64,000 nucleotides of DNA from Phycisphaerales bacterium UBA2421 (GTDB lineage Bacteria > Planctomycetota > Phycisphaerae > Tepidisphaerales > Tepidisphaeraceae), in NCBI GenBank assembly GCA_002343075.1, contig DDRH01000010.1, positions 698 to 64,697 of the forward strand, given 5' to 3'. Below the pieces are notes generated by a model that was given only the letters and a program-made list of their open reading frames with translations, was not told the origin of the DNA and ran no database searches. Shown in pieces: positions 17,506-24,614 of the stretch. Every line of letters starts with the position of its first letter. The stretch's first letter is position 1. Made by a program: the position numbers and the translations under genes.

Positions 17506-18831
17506 TTATGGGAAGAGGCCCTTCAGCCGACATGCCTCATTCACCCGGTCGATCGCGATGGTATACGCCGCGGTGCGGTAGTCGCAGTCGGCGGCGTCGG
17601 CCTTGGCGTTGACCTCGGCAAACGCCTTTTCCATGATCTTCTGCAGTTCGTCGTCCACTTCCTTCTTACTCCAGAAGAAGTTCTGCAGGCCCTGCACCCA
17701 CTCAAAATAGCTGACGGTTACGCCGCCGGCGTTGGCGAGGATGTCGGGCAGCAGCGTCACGCCGTTCTCGCGCAAAATTTCGTCGGCGGCGGGGGTGGTG
17801 GGGCCGTTGGCACCCTCGGCCACAATTCTCGCCTTCACATGCGGGGCAACTTCCGCATCGAGCGTGTTTTCCATCGCCGCGGGGATGAGCACGTCGCAAT
17901 CGGTCATTAACAACTGCTGATTGCTGATTTCGTCGCCGTTGCCGCGCGAATAGCCGGCGAGGGTTCGATGCTTCTTGACGTAGGCCATCGCGTCATCAGC
18001 GTCGATGCCGCCGTCGTTGCGAACGGCACAATCGCGGTCGCTGATCGCCACGATCTTTGCCCCACGGTCGCGCAGCAGCTTGGCCGCCCACGAGCCGACA
18101 TTGCCGAAGCCCTGCACCGCGATGCGCAGGCCGTCAAGCGTCTTGCCCTTGGTCTTCAGAAACGCGCGAAGCACATTCATCACCCCGCGGCCGGTCGCTT
18201 CCTCGCGGCCGACGCTCCCGCCAATGCTCACGGGCTTGCCCGTGACCACGCCCAACTCCTGGTGGCCCACCATCATGCTATAGGTGTCCAGCAGCCAGGC
18301 CATTGTCTGCGCATCGGTGCCGGCATCGGGCGCGGGAATATCCTGATTGGGGCCGATGATCGGCATGATCTCGGAGGTGTACCGCCGCGTCAGCCCTTCC
18401 TTCTCGGCCATGCTGAGGTTTTTGGGCGTGCACACCACGCCCCCCTTTGCCCCGCCATAGGGAAGCTCGACGAGGGCGTTCTTAAAAGTCTGGATCATCG
18501 CCAGCGCCATGACTTCATCGCGGTCAACCGACGCGTCGTACCGAATGCCCCCTTTGAACGGCCCGCGCGCGTTGTTGTGCTGCACGCGATACCCTGTGAA
18601 GACATTAATGCTTCCATCGTCCATCCGCACCGGGCAACTCACGGTGAGAATGCGCTTCGGCGACGAAAGATACTGCCTCCAGGTCGGGTCAAGCCCCATC
18701 TGGTCGTAGACCCGGTTGAAGTAAGTGTGTGCGTTCTGCCAGAACTTCGAATGCTGCTCTTCAGGATGCAGCCGGTTGGTGTTCGCCTGGTTGGTGGCCA
18801 CAGTTTCCTCTTGAAGCATGGTTGGAGACAT
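17506..18831 (-). CDS. gdhA: Glutamate dehydrogenase (Glu/Leu/Phe/Val family)
   Basis: About 441 residues. The Glu/Leu/Phe/Val dehydrogenase motif is intact: KGGIRYD with K93 (substrate carboxylate), PYGGAKGGV with the catalytic K129, the Rossmann signature VQGFGNVG, and AEGANGPTTPAADEIL. It interconverts glutamate and 2-oxoglutarate plus ammonia with NAD(P)(H). The start at ATG 18831 is chosen because a GGAGCCTCCC-type site precedes it; ATG 18819 is an alternative and a longer frame to 18903 is unlikely. It sits at the edge of the Rhs island, and its promoter lies in the 138-base gap next to the Rhs fragment. Confidence 0.94.
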   Translation of the reverse strand: MSPTMLQEETVATNQANTNRLHPEEQHSKFWQNAHTYFNRVYDQMGLDPTWRQYLSSPKRILTVSCPVRMDDGSINVFTGYRVQHNNARGPFKGGIRYDASVDRDEVMALAMIQTFKNALVELPYGGAKGGVVCTPKNLSMAEKEGLTRRYTSEIMPIIGPNQDIPAPDAGTDAQTMAWLLDTYSMMVGHQELGVVTGKPVSIGGSVGREEATGRGVMNVLRAFLKTKGKTLDGLRIAVQGFGNVGSWAAKLLRDRGAKIVAISDRDCAVRNDGGIDADDAMAYVKKHRTLAGYSRGNGDEISNQQLLMTDCDVLIPAAMENTLDAEVAPHVKARIVAEGANGPTTPAADEILRENGVTLLPDILANAGGVTVSYFEWVQGLQNFFWSKKEVDDELQKIMEKAFAEVNAKADAADCDYRTAAYTIAIDRVNEACRLKGLFP

Positions 18832-18969
18832 AAAGATGGGAGGCTCCTCGCCCTCACTCCTTGTGGTGATGAAGCGCGCGCAGAGCGGGTGGTCATGCGT
18901 CACACTTGCTCGATTGCCTTCCCGCGACGTGCCCCAACTCCGCCAGCCGGGCGACGCGCGGAAGCACTA

Positions 18970-19411
18970 CTATAACTCGGCGATATCGATTTGTGCAGAT
19001 GAGTGGAAAGATTTTCCAGTATGCCGGAATTTTTTGCTTGACATTTGCCCGATTTCACTCCCGCCCAGCGAACGGGCACGCACATGCCCGCCCCGCGGAT
19101 CGCGGCTAATGAACCGCCCCAGCGTCGGGTGGAGCATGCGGGCGCGGTTGTAGACCAGCTGCGTCTCGGCGTCGTGCGTGAGGCCCTGATGGCCGGCGTC
19201 GAAGCTGTAGTCGCTGGTGTTGTCGAGGTCGGCGGTGAAATCGTCGTTCAGCACCGTCCGCTGGCCGTAGGGGGTGTAGCGGAACCGCTCGACCGTCGCG
19301 CCCGCGGCATTGCTCACCGACGTCACGTTGAAGTTGGCGTCCTGCTGCACATAGAGCCTTTGATCGAGGCCGATGCCGACGTCTCCATCGGGCGTTGCAT
19401 CGAGTATGCCT
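18970..19411 (-). pseudogene. Orphan Rhs core fragment C
   Basis: Read on the minus strand it contains the Rhs repeat-associated core: LYVQQDANFNVTSVSN, RYTPYGQRTVLNDDF, DYSFDAGHQGLTHDAE and ARMLHPTLGRFISRDP. It is a DNA repeat of the same region in copies A and B of this island (best-aligned part about 19096-19367). Translation diverges right after RDP into a short unrelated tail, so no conserved core end or toxin tip remains. It lacks the N-terminal YD repeats and has no proper start. Its 5' side abuts the stop of the immunity-like gene at 19415. Confidence 0.85.
19096..19367 (-). repeat. Rhs core repeat, copy C
   Basis: Diverged DNA repeat of copy A (21751-22097) and, over its promoter-distal part, copy B (20338-20557). 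The strongest blocks surround GGCCGTAGGGGGTGTA and the run encoding SVSN. All three copies have the same orientation. Confidence 0.85.
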
Positions 19412-19414
19412 TCG

Positions 19415-20023
19415 TCACCGTTTATCCCGGGTCATGTAATATACTGTCGCCGCCAGGCCACAAGCAAAGTAGGCCAGCGACGGTTCATCACGTTTCATCC
19501 AATCAAATGATTGTCGCCATGCCCTCAGTTCTTCCTCATACGGGTAATACCCCTCGAACAACTCAAGCAACTCGGTCTCTTGCTCGACAGTCATATTGCT
19601 AATGAACTCGTCGATCTGATCGTCGGTTTGGACGGTGCCATACTTTTCAAACAGCTTGACGAACGGCTCAAACCGATCCGGCAAACTGCTCCAGTCGAGT
19701 GGCTTTGGCGGCCGTTGAAACGAGAAGTCAAGGTGGCGACGATAGAAGGGCGCGCGGCCCATCTCTGCGAGCACTTCGAACAGCATGAATAGGCGCAACA
19801 CCTTCTTGCATTTGTCGTCGCGCCGATTGTCGTAAGCCCATTGCTTGAGCTTTGGGAAGTCGTCATCTCTCGCAAGTCTCTCGTACACAATTGCTAACTG
19901 AGCCAGATCCGCCTTGGACAATCTGCCTGCAATCTCATGTTGGAGATCCTTGATCACCAAATCAGGGAAGTAGAATTTCTCCGCAGTACGCAAAATGTAC
20001 TCAAAATTGGACATACTGTTCAT
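19415..20023 (-). CDS. Candidate immunity protein for Rhs tip 2
   Basis: A 202-residue soluble, mostly alpha-helical acidic protein (FEYILRTAEKFYFPDLVIKD, VEQETELLELFEGYYPYEEE) with a hydrophobic C-terminal helix (PSLAYFACGLAATVYYMT). ATG at 20023 overlaps the stop of the tip-2 fragment (TGA at 20020-20022), the spacing usual for toxin tip and immunity pairs. I do not recognise its family. The immunity role is inferred only from position and overlap. The TGA stop lies at the junction with core fragment C. Confidence 0.62.
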   Translation of the reverse strand: MNSMSNFEYILRTAEKFYFPDLVIKDLQHEIAGRLSKADLAQLAIVYERLARDDDFPKLKQWAYDNRRDDKCKKVLRLFMLFEVLAEMGRAPFYRRHLDFSFQRPPKPLDWSSLPDRFEPFVKLFEKYGTVQTDDQIDEFISNMTVEQETELLELFEGYYPYEEELRAWRQSFDWMKRDEPSLAYFACGLAATVYYMTRDKR

Positions 20024-20565
20024 GGTTCCGTTTCCTCGCCCCAGAGTTCACTCAGTGGCCAAGTTGCTTCATTAAAGGCATGACCTACGCCGCCCTGATA
20101 CGTGTCGTAAGCAGCAGTTGCGACGAGAACGATCGGTACTTTTGCGAACACCGCTTCAACTGTCTTCTTTCCCAATTTCTTGGCCACTTTGTCATTACTC
20201 GGCGCCTTCTTCGGGCCAAGACCGCTACCGTCTGGCTTGACCTGGTAGGAGGTTTTTTTCTTTCGCTCATCGATGTTGCTCTTGTTGTCCCCAGGAGAAG
20301 CTGTTGATGACGCATCTCGTGTCAATCGGTCTGCGGTGGGTTGGTGTTGACGGTGAAATCGTCGTTCAGGACCGTCCGCTGGCCGTAGGGGGTGTACCGA
20401 TACCGCTCGACCGTCGCGCCGGATGCATTGCTCACCGACGTCACGTTGTAGTTGGCGTCCTGCTGCACATAGAGCCGCTGGTTGAGTCCCACGCCGGAAT
20501 GGTACCGCGCCGCAGCAAAATCCCCGCCGCCGTAGCCGCTGACGATGATTTTGCCGTTTACGCAA
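20020..20565 (-). pseudogene. Orphan Rhs core fragment B with frame-displaced tip 2
   Basis: From about 20557 to 20322 the minus strand encodes the Rhs core piece VGLNQRLYVQQDANYNVTSV then RYTPYGQRTVLNDDF, ending at a TGA (20322-20324) just after the FTVNTNP segment. Compared with copy A, about 100 residues of core (DYSFDTGHQG to the RDP region) are missing. A second frame continues downstream to 20020 and encodes a distinct tip: ERKKKTSYQVKPDGSG, PKKAPSNDKVAKKLGKK, then hydrophobic VPIVLVATAAYDTYQGGVGH and WPLSELWGEETEP. The tip has no ATG, only a possible TTG. It looks like a silent cassette that would need recombination to be expressed. Confidence 0.78.
20338..20557 (-). repeat. Rhs core repeat, copy B
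   Basis: A 220-base block nearly identical to 21878-22097 of copy A; only scattered single-base differences were seen by eye. It lacks the 3' part of the core. Confidence 0.9.
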
Positions 20566-20582
20566 TTGTTGTCACCATGCCG

Positions 20583-21137
20583 CTAATCTTTGCCCGACCT
20601 GCTGCGGGCTTTGATAGCGTGAATGGCGGTTCGAATCGCGTCTTCAGTGACATCTATATCCTTGATACCACGCAGCACCATCATGTCTGCATCTGTGTTC
20701 AAAACAAACATTGGACGCCAATCAGCCATCAATCGTGAAATGAAGTCGATATGACCGAGCAATAACGCCTTCCCATCTCTTGATCGTCGCACCGGGGTGT
20801 TTTCGCGTAGGACGAGGGACGCAATCAGCTTTCCACTTCGAGCACGCGACAAAGAAACCCTGCGAGATTCAACCACCAGCGAGACTCGAGTCGAGTCGAG
20901 TAAACGCAACGACGGCACCATTGCGGCAGAGAACACAAGGACGAGCAATAGTCCGGCGATAATCGCAAGCTGAATTCGGAGCGATTCATTCAAGAAATAG
21001 ATAGGTACGGCCAAGCATCCCGCTACCATGGCAAACGAAGCGTACAATGCCCATGGGGCAGGTTGGCACCGAAACATTGTGCGATGTAGTGCTCCCATAC
21101 GCGGGATTGTTATCGGATTCGTCAGTTTCTGACTCAC
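20583..21137 (-). CDS. Candidate membrane immunity protein for Rhs tip 1
   Basis: A 184-residue protein with two hydrophobic membrane segments near the N-terminus (about residues 31-50 and 57-78: YASFAMVAGCLAVPIYFL, LAIIAGLLLVLVFSAAMV) followed by a soluble beta-rich domain (LLDSTRVSLVVESRRVSL). It begins 16 bases after the stop of the tip-1 gene. Tip 1 is rich in Gly/Ala and hydrophobic stretches, so a membrane-located partner makes sense. No family recognised; the immunity role is inference from position. Confidence 0.6.
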   Translation of the reverse strand: MSQKLTNPITIPRMGALHRTMFRCQPAPWALYASFAMVAGCLAVPIYFLNESLRIQLAIIAGLLLVLVFSAAMVPSLRLLDSTRVSLVVESRRVSLSRARSGKLIASLVLRENTPVRRSRDGKALLLGHIDFISRLMADWRPMFVLNTDADMMVLRGIKDIDVTEDAIRTAIHAIKARSRSGKD

Positions 21138-21153
21138 AAATTCTCCCGTATGG

Positions 21154-22128
21154 TCAAGGTAAGTGAATCTGTCCTTGAATCGGTCCCTGTGTCTGCGTTG
21201 CCTGCTCGAAGATAGTCGGCGCTAAGACCACAAGTCGGCGGATGATCTGAATCGGAGACGATACTAAACCACCTGCTACCCCAACCGCGGCACCGCGCGC
21301 GTTCCCGATGCCCTGTGTGAGAGTGACGCCATTCCCTGCGGACAGCCCGCCAGGCCCACCCCCAGCACTTACGCTAGCTGCTTGGCCAGTCACCGGGGGT
21401 GGCAGCGCGTTTGGAGGATGGTTCACTGAACCACTTACACCGATAGGCTTGCCTGGCGCGTTCGCAGAAACGGTGCTGGTTCCCACTACTCCCGTAACAA
21501 CCCCACCCGAAGCAATTCCTACTTCACCCCCGATCGCCGCGTTTACTCCGATGGCGACCTGTGGCGTCCAGTAGATTCCAACGTTCAGATTATCATCAAT
21601 TACGATTCCAATAGACTGGTGCGTGCCCATCGCCGGGACAAACTGCGCGGTGATTCCTATTGTTACTGTCAACAGTCCGAGAGCATCGACGTGGTTGACA
21701 GGGTTCGAAACGACCAACTGATACACACTCATCCCATCCACATAAACAAGCGGATCGCGGCTGGTGAACCGGCCCAGCGTCGGGTGGAGCATCCGCGCAC
21801 GGTTGTAGATCAGCCCGGTCTCGGCGTCGTGTTTCAGGCCCTGATGCCCGGTGTCGAAGCTGTAGTCGCTGGTCGTCGGGTTGGTGTTGACGGTGAAATC
21901 ATCATTCAGGACCGTCCGCTGGCCGTAGGGGGTGTAGCGGAAGCGCTCGACGATTGCGCCGGATGAATTGCTCACCGACGTCACGTTGTAGTTGGCGTCC
22001 TGCTGCACATAGAGCCGCTGGTTCAGTCCCACGCCGGAATGGTACCGCGCCGCAGCGAAATCCCCTCCGCCGTAGGCGCTGACGATGAGCTTGCCGTCCC
22101 AGGTGTGGGCGATGGGGAGGAGAGGGGG
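21154..22128 (-). pseudogene. 5'-truncated Rhs core A with C-terminal tip 1
   Basis: The open frame runs from a TGA at 22129-22131 to 21154. It encodes YGGGDFAAARYHSGVG, the complete Rhs core end with PTLGRFTSRDP, then VVSNPVNHVDALGLLTVTIG marking the core/tip junction, and a tip of about 170 residues rich in Gly, Ala, Val and Pro (IGVNAAIGGEVGIASGG, SAGGGPGGLSAGNGVT) ending PIQGQIHLP. No nuclease or protease motif is seen; membrane action is only a guess. The first in-frame candidate start is GTG at 22032. The large YD-repeat body that should lie upstream is absent, replaced by a transposase remnant. It could only be a full protein after recombination with an intact rhs gene elsewhere. Confidence 0.8.
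21751..22097 (-). repeat. Rhs core repeat, copy A
   Basis: The most complete of the three in-window core copies. 21878-22097 matches copy B and 21751-22080 matches copy C. Confidence 0.9.
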
Positions 22129-22159
22129 TCATTACTGAATTCGCCTGGTCACCCGTCTG

Positions 22160-22342
22160 GTGTGCATCCGTCGACGTGTGGCACGTCCGGCTGGCAACAT
22201 CGGCACGGGAGAATTCTATCATGTTTTGTACAGGGGAAATCGGTGGATGTCGCACTTTCGCAACGGGGCGGACTTTGATGCGTTCGTTCGCGTGCTTGGC
22301 GAGGGTTGGAGCACAGTTCACCACTTTTGGATTCGTATGTGA
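22160..22342 (+). pseudogene. N-terminal remnant of a REP-associated tyrosine transposase (RAYT, Y1 family)
   Basis: A 60-codon frame reads RRRVARPAGNIGTGEFYHVL, then RGNRWMSHFRNGADFDAFVR. This matches the N-terminus of TnpA-REP proteins: an ARP-type start, G-x-YHV, RGNR, then F-R-x-D-F-x-x-F. The two-His metal site (HxH), the catalytic tyrosine and the rest of the protein are missing; a stop follows at 22342. It abuts the broken 5' end of Rhs copy A and lies 200 bases before a palindrome-rich foldback element. RAYTs act on palindromic REP sequences, which makes the neighbourhood suggestive. Confidence 0.7.
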
Positions 22343-22898
22343 TTGTTTATGTACATTCTGGGCGCAGGAGACGGGGTGGAAGCCCGCGCTACGGGCGTGC
22401 GGCTCGGCGGGTCGCCGTGGCGTGAACTACGGCGGGCTCGGCGGGATGGGGGAAGGCGCTTCTTAACAGAATGTTAGGGTGTGGTTAGTACTTAATTGGG
22501 TTATAAGTTGTTTTTGGGCAATGGGTTATATTGCATGTTGCAAATTGTTCCGCGCGGAACAATTGGCAGTGGGCAGTGGGCAGTGGGCAGTGGGCAGAGG
22601 GCGGATGAATGTTCCGCGCGGAACAAATGGCTTGTTGCTGGTTACTGGTTGCTGGTTGCTCGCGGTTACATGGCCGCCGACTTGCCCTCCCCCTGCTCCC
22701 GCCCGGAGTACCAGGAGGGGGAGATTGAAGATTGTTCCGCGCGGAACACTGGGCCATCTCCTCTGCGCACTGCCCACCGCCCACTGCCGACTGCCCGCTG
22801 CGAATTGTTCTGCGCGGAACAATGGGAGCTTGGGTGGGGCTTTGGGGTTGGTGGCGTGCGGTGTCGGCGGGGTGGGGTGAGTGACTGGTGGACAAACG
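22343..22898. other. Non-coding stretch containing the foldback element
   Basis: No convincing gene on either strand; frames here have repeat-driven composition. 22370-22470 is G-rich with a GGAAGCCCGCGCTACGGGCG imperfect hairpin. 22543-22822 is the foldback element listed separately. The rest shows nothing I can assign. Confidence 0.6.
22543..22822. repeat. 280-bp foldback element with four GTTCCGCGCGGAAC palindromes
   Basis: Four palindromes with the core GTTCCGCGCGGAAC are present. A perfect 22-bp one lies at 22543-22564, 16-bp ones (TGTTCCGCGCGGAACA) at 22610-22625 and 22733-22748, and a one-base variant at 22806-22821. Between the first two is a tandem GGCAGTG heptamer run (about 22565-22605). 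Between the last two is its reverse complement in degenerate form (CACTGCC, about 22768-22800). The whole thus forms a long imperfect inverted repeat of roughly 80-base arms around a centre with its own CCCTCCCCC/GGGGGAG hairpin. It could be a MITE- or REP-like element, or a cluster of protein-binding sites resembling parS (12 of 16 positions match TGTTTCACGTGAAACA). Confidence 0.8.
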
Positions 22899-22941
22899 AA
22901 AGCCGCGTTTTCCTGCTTTGGATGCGGGAAACGCGGCTTTT
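22899..22941 (-). terminator. Hairpin terminator downstream of tRNA-Leu
   Basis: A 15-bp stem (22899-22913 with 22926-22940, one G-T pair) and a 12-base loop, with CTTTCGTTTG beyond it on the minus strand. It begins 14 bases after the tRNA 3' end. The T-run on the plus strand (TTTT at 22938-22941) may let it work in both directions. Confidence 0.7.
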
Positions 22942-22954
22942 GCGGATCTTTCAG

Positions 22955-23036
22955 TGCCCAGGACAGGACTTGAACCTGCACGATGTTACTCGCTGCCACC
23001 TCAAAGCAGTGCGTCTGCCAATTCCGCCACCTGGGC
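22955..23036 (-). tRNA. tRNA-Leu (anticodon GAG)
   Basis: On the minus strand the gene begins GCCCAGGTGGCGGAATTGG. The acceptor stem is GCCCAGG/CCTGGGC with discriminator A. The D-arm has GGCAGACGCAC, the anticodon stem-loop is CTGCT-TTGAGGT-GGCAG with GAG at the anticodon, a short class II variable arm follows, and the T-arm is GGTTCAAGTCC. CCA is not encoded. It decodes CUC and CUU. It lies at the boundary between the island and the housekeeping operon, a usual integration site for mobile DNA, though no integrase is seen. Confidence 0.95.
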
Positions 23037-23107
23037 TTAGGGGGCGGCATTATAGGTGCATACCGGCGGGGGTCGCAAGGCTTTGGGGGCAGAGAATTTT
23101 CTGACTG

Positions 23108-23893
23108 CTACTGTTTCGCGGCGGCGGGCTGTGTGGCGGGGGCGAGAAGGGGGGCGATGACGCTTCTTACAAACGGGCGCATGGTGGCGCCGATGTGGTC
23201 GCCGCTGTTGTAGTGTCGGCGCCAGTCGGCGTTGTAGGGGAGTTGGTGCAGCTTTTCGTATTGCTTTGCGTCGCCGTGGGTGGGCATTTCAAACCCGACC
23301 CGGCCTGCGGCATCGGTTCGGACGCGGTCGACGGTTCCGAAATTGCGCGTGCCGAAGCCCAGGACAGGATCGCGCGAGCTGTTGAATGAATAAGCGTTTC
23401 CCCGAACCCGCGCGAGGGATGGCGAGAGGTCAAACCGGGGCGAGAGCGCCGGCGCGAGCATGAGCCATGCGTCGATCATCACGCCTTCGGGGAGTTGGGC
23501 CAGCGCCCATGCGGCAATGCCCGCGCCGCCGCTGTGACAGGTGATGATGATTCGTCGATTTGGTTGCTCGCGCGCGGTCGTTGTGATGAGGGCTGCGACG
23601 ATGGCAGACTCTGATTGGTGGCGCGCGACATTGGTAAGTGCGTTGAAGCCTTCGTCTTCGCCGGTCCAGTCGTAGATGTAAATCTCTGCGCCCAGTCCGG
23701 CCTGCGAGAGGCCCTGTTTCACCATTTCATCGGGGAAGCGATGTCCTCCGATGCCTGGGAGATGGATGATGAGGGGTTGCGTGTCGGTGCCGGCGATGGG
23801 CTGGGTCGTCGGCATGCCGGCGAGGCTGCGCGCCGCAGTCAAGAGCAGCGCGGCGGCGAGCAGGACGCAATGAAACTGCGGGCGTATCAGCAT
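23108..23893 (-). CDS. Exported alpha/beta hydrolase-like protein
   Basis: A 261-residue protein. Residues 1-26 form a signal peptide (LLAAALLLTAARSLAG). The body has an alpha/beta hydrolase layout: LIIHLPGIGGHRFPDEMVKQ (oxyanion-hole region), then IIITCHSGGAGIAAWAL, where the nucleophile serine sits in C-H-S-G-G rather than the usual G-x-S-x-G. Late GDHIG could supply the catalytic histidine. Substrate unknown. It is the fourth gene of a minus-strand row (ALDH, ALDH-like, DeoC-like, hydrolase), 37 bases after the DeoC-like stop. The tRNA-Leu gene follows. Confidence 0.78.
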   Translation of the reverse strand: MLIRPQFHCVLLAAALLLTAARSLAGMPTTQPIAGTDTQPLIIHLPGIGGHRFPDEMVKQGLSQAGLGAEIYIYDWTGEDEGFNALTNVARHQSESAIVAALITTTAREQPNRRIIITCHSGGAGIAAWALAQLPEGVMIDAWLMLAPALSPRFDLSPSLARVRGNAYSFNSSRDPVLGFGTRNFGTVDRVRTDAAGRVGFEMPTHGDAKQYEKLHQLPYNADWRRHYNSGDHIGATMRPFVRSVIAPLLAPATQPAAAKQ

Positions 23894-23930
23894 TTCAATA
23901 CTCTAAAAGGACTCGCCGGGAACGGTGGCA

Positions 23931-24614
23931 TTAAAAGATATCCCCGATCGATTCGATATCAAACAACTCGGCAAAGATCTCGACGCGGTCGGTGGTGGGG
24001 TGAAGGAGTCGGCGGACGCCGGGGAAGTCGATCGCGGGCATGCTCCTGCGGAGGATGAGGCCGCCGGCGTGGGTGCGGACGAGCGCGTGGCTGGCATCGT
24101 CGCCGATATCGGTGATGCCGTCGAACGCGCCCTCGCGCACTGCGCGGCAGGCCGCCTCGATCCACCCTTCGCCGCCGCCTTTGTTGAGGAGCATGGTGCG
24201 CAGGTTGGCGTGCAGCAGCACATCGCGGCCGGTGGCGCGCGCGGCGCGGGCCAGTTCCAGCAGTTCGGCTTTCAGCGGGGTGAAATCGCCCGACAGTTGT
24301 GGGGCGAGCAACGGCTCGACTTGCAATTCGGTGGCGCCGTCTTTGATGCAGCTTGTCGCTTCGATGGCCTTGATCGTCGCTTTAGCCATGCCTGATTGGC
24401 AGATTTTCGCCACAACCGACGTCTTCCGCGCTGCGGCGCGCGAGGCGTCGGCGACGAAAGGGGGAAAGACGCTCACACCCGGGCAGCCCGACTCGACGGC
24501 GGCTTGCACGAGCGCGATTGTGTCGGCGGCGCTGGTCTCGTGGCGGTAGTGCGAGAGCTGCAACCGTGGGGCGAGATCGGCCGGGATTGAGTTTACACAC
24601 CGATCGGATGCCAT
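23931..24614 (-). CDS. DeoC-family aldolase-like protein lacking the Schiff-base lysine motif
   Basis: A 227-residue protein with the layout of the DeoC/LacD TIM barrel (for example AAVESGCPGVSVFPPFV, AIEATSCIKDGATELQVEPL, AGGLILRRS). At the position of the usual E-I-D-M-V it has E-L-Q-V-E, and at the usual V-K-T-S-T-G-F it has G-I-T-D-I-G-D-D. The lysine that forms the imine in deoxyribose-phosphate aldolase therefore seems absent. Either it has a different chemistry or it is a pseudoenzyme. Its ATG overlaps the preceding ALDH-like gene by 22 bases, so the two are coupled. Confidence 0.7.
   Translation of the reverse strand: MASDRCVNSIPADLAPRLQLSHYRHETSAADTIALVQAAVESGCPGVSVFPPFVADASRAAARKTSVVAKICQSGMAKATIKAIEATSCIKDGATELQVEPLLAPQLSGDFTPLKAELLELARAARATGRDVLLHANLRTMLLNKGGGEGWIEAACRAVREGAFDGITDIGDDASHALVRTHAGGLILRRSMPAIDFPGVRRLLHPTTDRVEIFAELFDIESIGDIF

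Noticed and set aside
17968..18975. A 335-codon plus-strand ORF
   Set aside because: It is antisense to gdhA, whose catalytic motifs are all intact.
21154..22128. Rhs copy A as a complete functional gene starting at GTG 22032
   Set aside because: A stop lies upstream in the frame, the YD-repeat body is missing and the 5' side abuts a transposase remnant.
22561..22610. Possible CRISPR array from GGCAGTG repeats
   Set aside because: The repeats are 7 bases long and directly tandem, with no spacers and no cas gene.
22485..23104. ORFs of 130-200 codons on both strands
   Set aside because: They are composed of foldback repeat and tRNA sequence; the same repeated word is read in each frame.
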